Assembly: GCA_035771175.1 (NCBI GenBank)
Contig: CM069598.1
Coordinates: forward strand, 14,880,438 to 14,944,437
Source: Paratinospora sagittata
Taxonomy: Eukaryota; Streptophyta; Magnoliopsida; Ranunculales; Menispermaceae
Length of the DNA stretch: 64,000 nucleotides
Reading direction: 5' to 3'
The position numbers and the translations under genes are program-made. Shown one piece after another: positions 43,527-55,329 of the stretch (position 1 is the first letter of the stretch; the number at the start of each line of letters is the position of its first letter). The notes beneath the pieces are model-generated. The model saw only the letters and a program-made list of their open reading frames with translations. It had not been told where the DNA came from and did no database searches.

Positions 43527-46500
43527 TCAGTAGTACCTTGGTCTAGGTCCAGGAGGGGGTGTTCTTTCAAAATCTTGGATTCCACTTGCTCGATAACCAC
43601 CATAAAGAATTCTCGGAGGGGCAGTTTCATAAGGAAGTCTGGGAGGTGGAGTTCCATAAGGTTGACCTGCACATGTCACGCTAACTGTGTGAGTCTTAAT
43701 TGATAATTGAGGAAAGCCAAATTACATAAATAATTGATCCAAATATTAAAAATAATTAATTGTAAATTAAAACTCCCCTCTCCACCACCCCTTTCGACAC
43801 ACACAAGCACAAAAGATAATAATAAATGATAAAAAGAATGCGAAAGTTAAGAAGCCATACTGTAATAAGTTGGCAAGGGACTATGTGGGTCAAAAGCTGG
43901 TTCTTGAGGTATTGGAGCAAATCGAGGATCTCGAGAGTCTATAAGATGTCTGCCAGTAGGTCCAGTACTGTTGGATGAAAAGGGCGTCCTTGAACTTCCA
44001 AAGTTGTTAGAACCAATGGGGCTTGAATGCTCAAAGTTGGGTCGAAAGTAGGGATCAACCCCTCCATGGCTCCAGTGAGGGTCTGTGCTACCTTGATGAG
44101 TGGAAATTTTACTCCCATAGTTAGGTGTTCCAAATGGACTGGCATTTCCATGCCTCTGATAAGGGTTCATGGTACTAGTAGAAAGAGGACTCCTACTCTC
44201 AAAGTTAGTTCTGCCACAAGAGTCAACTCCAAGGCCTTGGTAAGGATGAGTGGCACCCCCAGGAATGGCATGGTTCATTTTGAAGTCAGGTCTTTGATAG
44301 CAATCATGTCCATGATAATATGGATAGTCACTGGAACCTGGTGCAGTGATATACCTCCCAGAAACAAAATCAGGTGTTTTGGGAAATACATCACCAGAAT
44401 ATGTTGAACTCACCTGCAGCACCAAATAACTTCATCAAAATCCTACTTAGACATAGTTTAAGCTCTAAAAAACAAACAAACAAAGCTCTAACAAACAAAA
44501 CATCAATATAGAAACTCAACTTTCAAGGTAAAAGCACATTTTTTCCCCAAATTCTACGCTAATGCATCATAAGGACAATGATACATTTGTTCAAACTTCT
44601 AATAGTGCAAGAGAACGTTCTCCCCAAATATGAGAAAGAAATTCTTAAAAAACAGATTCAAACAAATTAAAGTTGACAATATATGTAAAAGTAAGCTACC
44701 ATTTGACAATACATCAAGAACAATATCTGATATTATTATAGGATGATTCAAACTTTATGCATGGGTTAAAGGTCAAGATTTTATTTGGAATCACTAAACT
44801 TGAGGCTGGGCTGTCGAGAATCACAAGGTTCTCCATCTCAAAGAGGTTACTGAATCTAGCACAAGATAAAGACACCAGTAGACCACAGAGTTCTTTGGAG
44901 AAAAATATGAAGCTAACACATATCCAAGAACTCATTACAAAGCAAAACAAAAATAGAGTATAATTCAAATAACCAAGTTCCATAACCCCAACATACTTGT
45001 TGAGAACCAGGGTCATTATAAGGTGGTGCATGTAAAGATGAATGAGAATTCCGAAGTCCACCAGCAACTGTAAAACATAAGAGACACTACCATCAGAACA
45101 TCAATGTACAGAAAATATATAAAGAAAGAGAAACTTCAGTGTAAGCCAGTAAGAAAACCAGGCATGGCCCCCTGGTTTGGGGGCAAATGGCTAGCAGATG
45201 ACTGAATGGAACTTTTGCGAGAATAAGGTGAAACACCGCTCTTCATGTTTGAGTTAGATGCAGATCTAAGTGCAAGTTTCATCTCTTTCAAATGTCTCTG
45301 TGCCTCTGCCCTGTTAAGCTCGGGAAACAAAACCTTACATAAACAATTCAGGGATCAGATGAACCATTCAATTGATGGGAATATTAACAAATGGATGCCG
45401 GCAGTTCAGTTTTTACCTGATCAAAATACTCATCTGAACCTGGCATGTCCTTGCTAGTAGGCAAGATGAAATTGGCTAAACAAGGACAAAACTCACACAT
45501 TAGGTCCATAATTTATCGATGGTTATCCAAATAGAAAACACTTATACACAAAACAACCAAGACAATAGAAGAGTTAAACTGATGGACACAGATGGATGGA
45601 TACCTAACATCTCATTTACTGCCTCTGCAGGTACCTCCTTTCCCATTTCTCTAAATCGTTTTTCTGCACGAATCTTGAGATCATCTTGCTTTGGAAATAT
45701 TACAACCCCAATCTGAATTTTGGCAAAGGAGAGGACAATAAAAAAATAGACTATAATTAACTTTAATTGATAAAGGTTTCTTACAGATGAAAACAAAAAA
45801 AATAATCTCGTAGAATAATGCTTGTAAAGCTACCTTGTGGTAAAGATAAAACGGCTTCAGTTTACGCTTACGGGCGCTCTTGTAAACATTTGTTTGATCA
45901 ATAATGAAATTCCGTGGCATCTTAGCAGCCCTAGCCAGTAGAGTATTAAAAATCCCTGTTGCTCGGTCCATCAACCGATCAAAACGCTCACCATAGTTAT
46001 GCTTCCTCAAGAGACCTGGTACCTACAGCAAGCACCAATTATTCATGGCTATTGTACTGCCACTAGATTGCTAGGAGTTACAGAGCTCCAAAGATCTACA
46101 CTTATGAGAATCAGACTGAAATTCAATCAATTTGGAACCACAAACCTTCATTTGATCGAGAGCCAGGTTTGTTCCAAGCAAAATATACCGCTTTTCCGGA
46201 TGCTCCTTCACCCATTTTTCTGCCCACGTTGTCTTCCCTGAAGCAGGTAATCCCACCATCATCAACACCTCGCAATCCTTAGTATCCCAAAAAACAGGTC
46301 CCTCAATAGCATTTCCATCCTCAATCGCGCACCCCCAAGGCTTATACCCTTCTTCTGGAACCAGCCCATCTTCAACACTAAATTGCACTTCCACAACCAC
46401 ATTCTTCACTAAAACATGAGGAAATAATGCACATTCCCATTGCATCTCTCCCATAGGACTGTCTACAACTCCAAGCCCCCTCGGACCCGCATCGAATTCC

Positions 46501-47250
46501 TTCCCAATTCCCAACCATTTTCCATTCCTGCTGAAACTAACCGAAGCCAAGGGCTTGTTTTCGAGATTCATTGAGCAAACTATTGTATCTCCTACGTTGA
46601 ACTTCTCACCGTAATTCGAAAACTTCCCGGCATTTGAGAATTTCCCTGTTCCTCCAAAGCCAAAGCTGTGCTCTGTCTCACCCAAGTTTCCAACTGCATC
46701 GTCCCCTCGCGAAATTCCAACACGGCACACATGTTGCTGATCAGGAGGCGTGTCTTCCATCTCAACTTGCTGTGCAGAGAGGATTTTGCAGCTGAAACAA
46801 TACTTCCCCCCTCTTATACCGACGTTGGCGCGCGAACCGGACCAGCAATAAGCGAATCCTTGGTCGTGCAGAGCTTTCCCTTGAAGCCCATTTTCTTGGA
46901 TATCAAAATCTGAGGAAGGAAGCAGAGAAATTCAACAAAAAAAAAAGAGATACCCATTTTGGAAAACCTCAAAAACTAGCCAAATTCGGCCTATCCAAAG
47001 TCCAATTTCATGAATTCATCATCAAAAGGGATTAGCAGAAACAAAAATTCAAAACTAGGAAAGTTTGGTTTGGTTTCTAAAATTGAATTGAATAGAGAAG
47101 GAGATGAGCGATACCTAAATTACAATCAGCAGGGTTGAGGACGACCCGCTGCTTCTTTTCGGGTTGTTTAGAATCTGAGATAACGAACTTTGCTTTCTTC
47201 TGAATCTCAGGCTCTTCTGCATTTGAAGGCTCGCGTTCCATCGACACCAT
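43527..47250 (-). CDS. hnRNP U-like protein with SPRY and P-loop kinase-like domains
   Basis: Nine exons join in frame to 731 aa: 47250-47115, 46909-46146, 46022-45834, 45712-45604, 45475-45417, 45333-45159, 45067-44997, 44413-43861, 43666-43527. Residues 1-45 are charged. A SPRY/B30.2 domain (about 46-230) includes FAYCWSGSRANVGIRGGKYC and SFSRNGKWLGIG. An AAA-type P-loop follows, with Walker A GLPASGKTT (265-273) and the later block NFIIDQTNVYKSARKRKLKPF, as in animal hnRNP U and hnRNP UL proteins. The tail (about 480-731) is rich in Pro, Gly, Ser and Tyr and probably disordered, ending PPPGPRPRYY. Family role: nuclear RNA binding; the P-loop resembles polynucleotide kinase folds, but its activity is uncertain. 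The start was chosen at ATG 47250 (MVSMEREP); a second Met lies three codons on. It converges with eRF1. Confidence 0.92.
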
Positions 47251-47639
47251 GGAACACAAAATCACTCAATCGAGTAGCTCACAGTGAAACTGGAACACCC
47301 CTTCAAGGAAATGAAAATTTTAATGATACGAAGTTCTTATATATAGTTTCTCCGATTTTAGCGGCGTGCGAAAACCACCAACCAACCCGTAAAACATTAT
47401 GGGTCGGGTGGGGGTGACCGGTTATGTCTAATTATTTCAATGCACCATCTTTTAACAAAATGAAATGTTTTGGTAACAAATATTTTTTATATTGTATGAT
47501 TCGAAACAATACAATAACTCTTAAGATAACGTCAATACGTGATTCAAAACAATCAACAACTTTCAAGGTCGATGAAAAAATGTGTGTTTTTCAAATGTAT
47601 TATTTTTTTTAGTGAAAACAAGACCCCAACTATAGGCCC

Positions 47640-47915
47640 TGAACTCCAATAATCTCAACCCGCACGTATCAAAACCTTTCGGACCCACTAGTTCCTACAC
47701 TAACGTGTCAATTAAATGGCCAAAGTTCGTGGATACCGCAAGAATCGCACGCCAAGCCCGCCAAGACTTCGTCGCTTGGCCGAATCCCACACCTGCATGT
47801 CGTACACACCTTAGACTCGATATTGTACATAGCCCGGGACTCGAATGTAGGACCCCTCGAAGCGCCACTCCCCCCTTCAACCATCTAGCCAACCGCCTCT
47901 TGGCATGTTTTTCAA
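47640..47915 (-). mobile_element. tRNA-related SINE or TE fragment (candidate)
   Basis: Minus strand: A-box-like GCGGTTGGCTAGATGGTTG and B-box-like ACATTCGAGTCCCGGG about 45 bp apart, with a GC-rich body unlike the surrounding AT-rich DNA. It is open in several frames, but no protein family was recognised. Confidence 0.45.
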
Positions 47916-48689
47916 ATGTGTTACCAAAACATTACTCTTAAAAAATATTTATGACTTACTAAAAAAAATTATGACTTAAAAGGATTATCAAATTTGATGC
48001 ATTTATAAGTTGTATAAAAAGAAGAGGGTAGTTTTGATTTACGAAAATGTTAATCTAACTGTAAAAAATTACACTTACATGTGTATATTCGTTGAATCAT
48101 TTATTACAAACTTTGAAATATATAAAACATTAAAGGATTAGCATTTCCCTAAATCAAAACTGCCCCTCTTTTAAAGGATAGATTAGCATTTCCTTTTTGT
48201 ATAAACACCTTGAGGCTTTCCTTGATGTGAAACTAAAGGATAGATTAACCTAAAATGTTGTTTTAGCTTTTAAAGTTTTACCATACATCGTTTGTTTTTC
48301 TAATTTTTCTTAATATAATCTGTGTAGAACTGAGTTTCAATTCTATTAATTCTCCTCATTTTACTCTTTGGTTTAAGAGGATTTAGCTATCAAACTTTAG
48401 GTTTTAGCTATAACGTATTTTATATCTAAAACTTTTGTCTCTTGTATTTACACTCTTGCCTAGATAATTTTTAATTCAACTTTTTAAAATCAATTTAGTA
48501 GGTAATTTAATTTTCCTTTTTGTACTTTTATGTTGTTAAAAGGATGTCAATATCAAAGGTGTTCAACTTTCAACAACAATGTATGTATAATGAATATGAT
48601 GGTAATTATTAATTTCTAAAACATTAAAAAGAGGCTAAAAGGGGTTTAAATATATTTTTTTAATGGTGATACAATGCAACAATGATGAA

Positions 48690-48890
48690 AAGAAGGATAT
48701 GAAGACCAACGAGTGATTGACTCAATAAAGGCAGATTGAGTCTCAAAGTCATCCTCCATATATAAAAGTTTCAGGTTCAATTCTCAAAGACACTCTCATT
48801 GAAAGTAGTCTAGTCTCGTATCCGAAGGACCTGAGGATACACGTGAAAAACCCAAAAAAGAAAAGGAAAAGAGGACAAAAGGAGAAAAGC
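48690..48890 (+). mobile_element. tRNA-related SINE (candidate)
   Basis: A-box-like GATTGACTCAATAAAGGC and B-box-like TTTCAGGTTCAATTCTC, followed by a body and an A-rich tail (48850-48890, AAAAACCCAAAAAAGAAAAG). Confidence 0.5.
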
Positions 48891-49228
48891 AAAAAACTAT
48901 TTATTTCATATTAATGGTCTCCCACTGTTTTCAATGTTAAATAAAAATTAGACATTCAAGTCTTATAACAACCAATGTTACACAAAAAGAAAAGGGAGAA
49001 AACCTAGCACATTTCTTGCTTTTGCCTGAAAATAACAAATCTCTGCATTCTTCCCTAACATATCAAAGTCCAGTAAACAAAAGAGAGAAACTAAACCTAC
49101 ACCAAAAAACTATGATGAAAATCTGAATATCGATCAAAAGGAAGGGGTCTAACAACATAGCAGCCCACAAAACTGTTAGGAAGATTGGTGACACCAACTA
49201 CTATAGCAAACAAATCCTCTAAGGCTTT

Positions 49229-52200
49229 TTAGAAGCCAAAGAAGCCGAGCTCGCTTGCTTTCTCCTTCTCGAATGTCTCGAAGTACTGATATATGATTGT
49301 GACAGCAAGGAGGATACCCGTTCCAGAACCAATTGCTCCCATGAAATCTGCCAACACTGTCAGTGCACCAATGCACATTCCTCCAAAGGCAGCTGCTGTG
49401 GGTATATAGCGGTTCAGTTCCTTCTGCAAATTAGATTCACGATGTCCAGGCATAACCATTTGTTGCTCCTGCAGTACCACCATGGATGTGAGATAAAATA
49501 AGAAATAAACTAGAAACTTTTTTTTAAGGTTATTAATTCCAGAACATCATACTATTATTCAAATTCATAAATAGAAGGTTGATAAATTCATGAAGGACGT
49601 CCCGTTAATAGTAATACAATTGACAACTTGAACTTGATAAATCGGAGTCAAAGAACCAAATATATGTAAGCTACATCATTATATGTGTATACACTAGGGG
49701 AATATACATGAACCATGCAAGTTTATGTGACCAATGTATAAAGTGGTGGGAAAGCCAAAAAGGAAAGGAGAAAAAAGGAGAAAAATAAAAGTTGCTCACA
49801 GACCCCTACAGTAGATTTTACAAGTTCACAGACTTTCTGTTCTCTTTGTAGGCTTAAGACGTTTTATTTGATCGGTCTAAAATATTATCAATTAGAAGAG
49901 AAGAGTAAGACTAACTGGCATATTGAGAGAGCAAAAATGCTAAAATAAAGATCAAAAGCAAAACATTAAAAAATAACAAAAAAAAGGAGTATCTATCGAC
50001 CACCTTCAATCTCTACACTCCCTGTCCTCCTAATAGAGAAGTCTTTGAATGGAAAGAACAGCTTCCTTGACAACAATTTATTGATCTTAAAAAACCTACC
50101 ACTTAGTAATCGAATACTCTTAAGTCTTAAAGATCACAAATAGCAACACACTACATCCACCAATCCCCAAATATGCCTGGTACAAGAGGATTCTATTTTG
50201 GAAAAAAATTAGAGACTTTAACACATCCCTCCTCAAACATCAAACTAAGAGAGACAGAATTTGCCATGTGCTAGGGTCATTTGAAAGCCAAAATCTGAGG
50301 AAACCTTCCCATAAAGACAGACACACATTAAGGCCTGGAACGGGACAGTTTTCTGTTAAGGATTAAGGATAGAGAATGACTGATAACGACTTCATGACCC
50401 GACAACACACCAAACCGAACTGGTCCAGTCCAAAATCTACCGGTAGGGTTGGTTTATACTGCCATAGAAAAGTTATTCAGGTCCACTTTTCATAAACCCA
50501 AAATGCTGGATTGATTCATCAGGGTGCGGGTGCTAAGTTAATCACCCAGCCAGACCCAACCAGCTCAACTTATACATAGATATAAAAAAATTATTTAGAC
50601 TATACTCACGTAACAGGAAAATAACATAATTTATATGCTGTAATAAGGGCATATAAAAATTTATGTGAAGTGGTACATGTCATAGCATTTGGTGCTCATA
50701 CATAGTAAGGGCGAAGTATCATACACACAGGGGCGAGCCACCATAGAGTTGGACAGGAGCGAGCTACTGTGATAATTTGTTTTAACATTAGTATTGGCAA
50801 GCACATCGTGTGGATGTGGATTTCAAATTTCAAACCCAAAAAAATTCTCAAAAACCTCACTGACTGCCTCGAGTATAGCTTAAGGGATTTAGTAATAAAT
50901 TGCCTTTGAGAGGGACATGTTGCCTAGGCAGCGCCTTGAAAACAAGGATCTAAAACCACATGTCCATTAATCACCCTTGCTTAAGGTGGAAATAAAGATT
51001 CATCTAAGCAATTCTAGTCAAAAAAATTCTCTTACTAGTTACTTCCGAGTTTCAAGATGTTTCTTTTGAATGTTAAAAAACAGAAATAACAAAAAAAAAA
51101 ATCTCGTTTTCTTTTTTTCTAGAAAATCATTGAATAACTGAAATAGGATATCGTAGCTCTAAAGTTCAAGCCTAAAAATACCTTGAGCTGCTTAGCCACA
51201 TCTCTAGCAGAGGATCCTGAAACTTCAATCCATGTTTTTGAAAACAGAGCACATGCTGACAGCATAAACACAAGATAAAAGAGAGCATGGAAAGGATTGG
51301 CAGCCATATCCGCCAAGCTGCAAAAGAAAAGACAGATCCAATGTCAATGAAGAAAGACTGGGGTGCAATCAATGTTTTTATTCATACATGTTTACTATGG
51401 CCAAAATATCACTGCTCCAATATAACACGAAGGAAAATAAGATGGGAAAGAGATGAAGTGTTTAATCACCTGGATGGGGCAGTGATATAATATGCAATAC
51501 CACCGACAGGGATGAACTGACCACCTGAATACTCAGACTCTTTCCACTTTCCTAGAAGATTTACGAGGAAATTTCCACTGTACCTTCTGTATAGAAGCTG
51601 TACAAATATAGATCGCATTAGCTTTTAAAACCATTGTAAATGGCTACATTTTCTATCTGTAAGCATGAATAATTCTTACCTGAGAAATAAAGTAAAGATT
51701 GGAAACAAGGGCAGATTGCAAAATGATAGGCATATTAGAGGTATAGAACAACTTAATTGGATAAGAGCCTTGCTGTCCACGTGCATTTTTAGATCTCACA
51801 GGTAAAACGACACGGAATCCTTGGAAATAAATAACAATCAAAAATATCAAAACTGTAGCTAGCAAATTTGTCACATTAGGAAGGTTTTGCCGATAGAAAG
51901 CTTCCCGTAGAGCCCTGACTTTGTCATTTCGAGTTATAAGCAGATGGAACAAGGCAATGACAGCACCTTCAAATTCAGCTCCTCTCCCACTGTTGATGGT
52001 TGTGGGACTAAACGCTTTCCAAATAATGTTTTCACTACAATGAATATCAAAACATTCAATTTTCCCAACATTCAAAAGCATACAGAATCAGACATTATAA
52101 AATATAAAATCAGACTCTCTTACCAGATATTGGTTGCTATGAACAATGAAATACCAGAACCCAGACCATATCCTTTCTGAAGTAGCTCATCTAAGCATAT

Positions 52201-53674
52201 AACAATAATACCAGCGAAGAAGAGTTGAACTATGATGAGAATGGCATTTCCAACACCAAGTTGGCCGACACTTCCATACATCCCAGATAGAACATAAGCA
52301 ACTGCTTCACCAATAGCAATCAAGATGCCCAACAACTTTTGTGCTCCATTCCTAGAAAGAAAAGAAGAATGTCAGGCAGAGCATACAATAGGAGAATCTT
52401 ATCAAGAATTTGAAGCTAAGTTACTGTAAGTATAAGAATGAACACATACATATCCATAAGCAAGGAAAAGTTTGCAAGTGCAAATCATGAAACATAAAAA
52501 GGCAATTCAGGACAAGATGGCCACAGATTGAAATAACTCTCAGAAACAAGTTCTCCCCAATAGTGAAGCAAAACATGATTATCAATCTGTCCCCGCCAAC
52601 CTTGTATACAATAGGACAATCTCATCAAGATTTTGAAGCTAAGTTACTGTGAAGTATAAGAATGAACACATCCAAATCCATAAGCAACGAAAAGTTTGCA
52701 AGTGCAAATCATGAAACATAAAAAGGCAATTCCAGACAAGATGGCCACAGATTGAAATAACTCTCAGAAACAAAGTTCTCCCCAATAATGAAGCAAAACA
52801 TGATTATCAATCTGTCCCTGCCAACATGCAGTATTCAATGCACCCTAACATGACCAACATTGGCATAAAAAAGATTAAATATCTCAAGAAAAACTGAAAA
52901 AGTTTAGCAGATTCAATTTCCATAAAACAGTATGCAGTTTCTAAGTGTTAGGGTATGCTTAAAGTTTGTCCAAAAAATTAGTCCTCCGATGATATTTGCA
53001 GAAAACTCATTAAGGGAAATAAAACTTTTTTAAAAAGATCGAAATTAGTAGGATTATAACGATTGACAGAATCACAATTCAACTTCAATCAAAAACTTTT
53101 ACAAGAAGTAGAAGAAAGCCTTAAAGACAATACAACTGAGACTGCAAAAGAAATAAAAACTGGAATGTTCCATAAAAATAGTATTAAATCATTAAAGTAA
53201 TCCAAATACAAATACATCAGAAAGAAAAATCCAAGTCCACAAGCAAAGGCTCTTTAAATTAAGATAAATAAATAAAAATGGGCAAGAACATATAATGGGT
53301 GCATCAAGAACTGTCTGACACAATACTTACAGAAGAGCACGATCCTCTCGGACGCTGTTATCCACCTCAATGATCTTTGATCCAGCCAAAAGTTGCATAA
53401 CAAGTCCCGATGTAACAATGGGGGTTATTCCAAGCTCCATGACAGTGCCGCGATTTGATGCAAGAATAACACGCATCCAGTAGAATGGATCTGCTCCGGT
53501 TGTTGAGTGTATGCCATACAAAGGAAGCTGACTGCACACTAGAAAGATAAATAGAGAGATCACAGTGTATATAACCTTCTCTCTAAAGGGCACCTTTCGG
53601 TCAGCACTTTGAACTTCTGGCAGAAATGACAAAAATGGTCTGACAAGATGGAGCACTCTAAATCCTCCCCCCAT
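49229..53674 (-). CDS. SEC61A: Protein transport protein Sec61 subunit alpha
   Basis: Six coding exons join in frame to 476 aa: 53674-53331, 52351-52124, 52034-51680, 51597-51470, 51317-51182, 49468-49229. The protein is the pore subunit of the ER translocon, which threads secretory and membrane proteins through or into the ER membrane. The N-terminus [20 protein letters not shown] is typical of the plant protein. Conserved segments follow: [19 protein letters not shown] (TM1), the plug region with [26 protein letters not shown] (TM2), [20 protein letters not shown], the long cytosolic loops, and a C-terminus ending [13 protein letters not shown]. About ten hydrophobic segments can be counted. 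Length matches family members (475-476 aa). The coding exons are intact. The gene runs head-to-tail with the F-box gene to its right. Confidence 0.97.
49469..51181 (-). other. Last Sec61 alpha intron (1.7 kb)
   Basis: Non-coding. It contains TE-like stretches, for example 50390-50560 (CCGAACTGGTCCAGTCC) and a lone GCGCCTTGAAAACAAGG (about 50930), which resembles one end of the hAT element at 7801-8348. No gene supported. Confidence 0.6.
52383..52830. repeat. 223-bp tandem duplication in Sec61 alpha intron
   Basis: Two near-identical units start at 52383 and 52606 (ATACAATAGGA) and share CATAAAAAGGCAATTC, GACAAGATGGCCACAGATTG and AACATGATTATCAATCTGTC. They lie wholly within the intron between the first and second coding exons. 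Confidence 0.9.
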
Positions 53675-55320
53675 TGTAACTTGTCAATACTAGATCAGTC
53701 CAACCTGCTGCCAGCCATTGAAAAACTAAGAGTCATTCTTAAGAACAGCGCATATTATGTACGTAATATTTCCTTAGAAATGATTTGTAGAAATGTTAAA
53801 CGCAATAAAATATGTCTACTTCCAAAGATGGGGCAACAACAGTGAAGAATAATATCAATTCAACATGGCACATTGATGATCAGATGCTCATACTTCAGAA
53901 ACTTATTGCCTGCTAATTATAAACTCAAGTGAATCAGATATCAAACTTGGAGTTATGTGTGTTGATCAAAGTTGCTTTCTCTCCACATTGTACATCAAAA
54001 GCATCAATTTATTGATCCAAACAACTATTCAGCGACCAATCATGGAACAAATCAATGTCATTATCATCATTAGCCTGGTTTAACTACACGACCACTGGCC
54101 CTTCAATTCAAACAAAGGGCATCGTGACCATAGTGGGGAAATCATTCCCATCTCCACTCTCAATACTTCAATCCACGACCTTGTTCTTTTTCATTTTTTG
54201 ATGATTACCTATCCAGTTACTCTTGAGGATTATTCTTCTCCTAAAGTTTTCAAACTACATATTATATCTCTCACAGGAAATACCTTTCTTCTCAGTGCAT
54301 GGCCATGATGTATTTATCTATTTATATTTATTGAACACATTTTTGTTAGATGTATCCTAATTTTTGTATTCTTTATTGTCAAACCCTAATGAACTATATT
54401 TATGCATGATACCTTCAGCAAAACTTAGATGGAGACAAAACGATTTGTTGAACATCAAAAATTTACAACTTACCATGCAACATGTTTGACAGCCAAAGTT
54501 TGCACCAAAATTGGACATGAAATTCACAATTTAGAACCAATTTATTTCCCTGTTAATTATCCGCTGTTTAACATACTTGAGGAGTTAGTTTCTTCCTGAG
54601 AAATCAAAACCTATTAACAAACCTCTGAAACGCTGTGCAATATACATAAATTCTCAATTCTTTGCAGCACGGAATCTTAATAATAAATCAAATTGCACTA
54701 TAAATACAACTACGTATAGATTATAGCAAATTTAACTTCTCAGACTGAATCGTGAATAGAAATTAGAACCTCATGAAGATATATCGAAAGAGATCTTCTA
54801 AAACAACAACAACCATGGAAAAGCAACGGAGTAGAAGATACTGCACATAATAAATAAAAAACAGCATATGCACATGCATCATGACATAGCAACCATCGAG
54901 ATAGCCAAGGAAGATGAACCTAAAGAAGCGTTACTTCACTAAATTACAACGGATCTACAACAAAATATCGCAAAATCTAACAAATCTGCAACGTGTTTTC
55001 CACCATATTCGAGAAAACCATTCAATTACACACGATTCCAACCTGAATCAAAAACCTCAATCGTCGATTCAAATCGAATCCAAAACCCTTCTTCGACCAA
55101 CCCTTAAAAAAAAAAAAAAAAAAAGAGACAAAGAAAGGGAAAAATTAGTAGAAGAAGAAATTCGGAATTTACCGCTTTCCGACAGAGTGCAACGATCGTT
55201 GACGATCCTAACAGATCGACGGAACCTCCGAAGAAACCTGAAATCTCGCTTTTCTCTTCTCGGAAGCCCTAACAGCGCAGCACAGTGGAGAATAGGAGTT
55301 CTTATTTGTGCAGGTACTTC
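53675..55320 (-). promoter_or_regulatory. Sec61 alpha 5' UTR exon and leader intron
   Basis: A probable 5' UTR exon (about 55320-55173) reads in sense AGCGAGATTTCAGGTTTC and ends AAAGCG|GTAAAT. A roughly 1.5 kb intron then ends at CTAG or CAAG 5-15 bp before the ATG. The intron is AT-rich with no supported gene. A poly-A run (55107-55124) is present. A plus-strand open frame overlapping the UTR exon is not considered real. Confidence 0.6.
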
Positions 55321-55329
55321 AATGGACAA

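Larger units (their letters stand above)
47266..49228. other. Intergenic region between Sec61 alpha and hnRNP U-like genes
   Basis: It contains the upstream region of the hnRNP U-like gene (with GGGTCGGGTGGGGG at 47402), a SINE-like block (about 47640-47915), a second SINE-like block (about 48690-48890) and AT-rich sequence. No gene supported. Confidence 0.65.

Noticed and set aside
44027..44407. Plus-strand open frame of 126 codons over hnRNP U-like exon 8
   Set aside because: It is antisense to a Pro/Gly/Ser-rich coding exon, which lacks stops on the opposite strand by composition.
47695..47941. Possible small genes in both strands of a GC-rich block
   Set aside because: The block carries A-box and B-box-like sequences and looks like a SINE or TE fragment; the overlapping open frames follow from its GC content.
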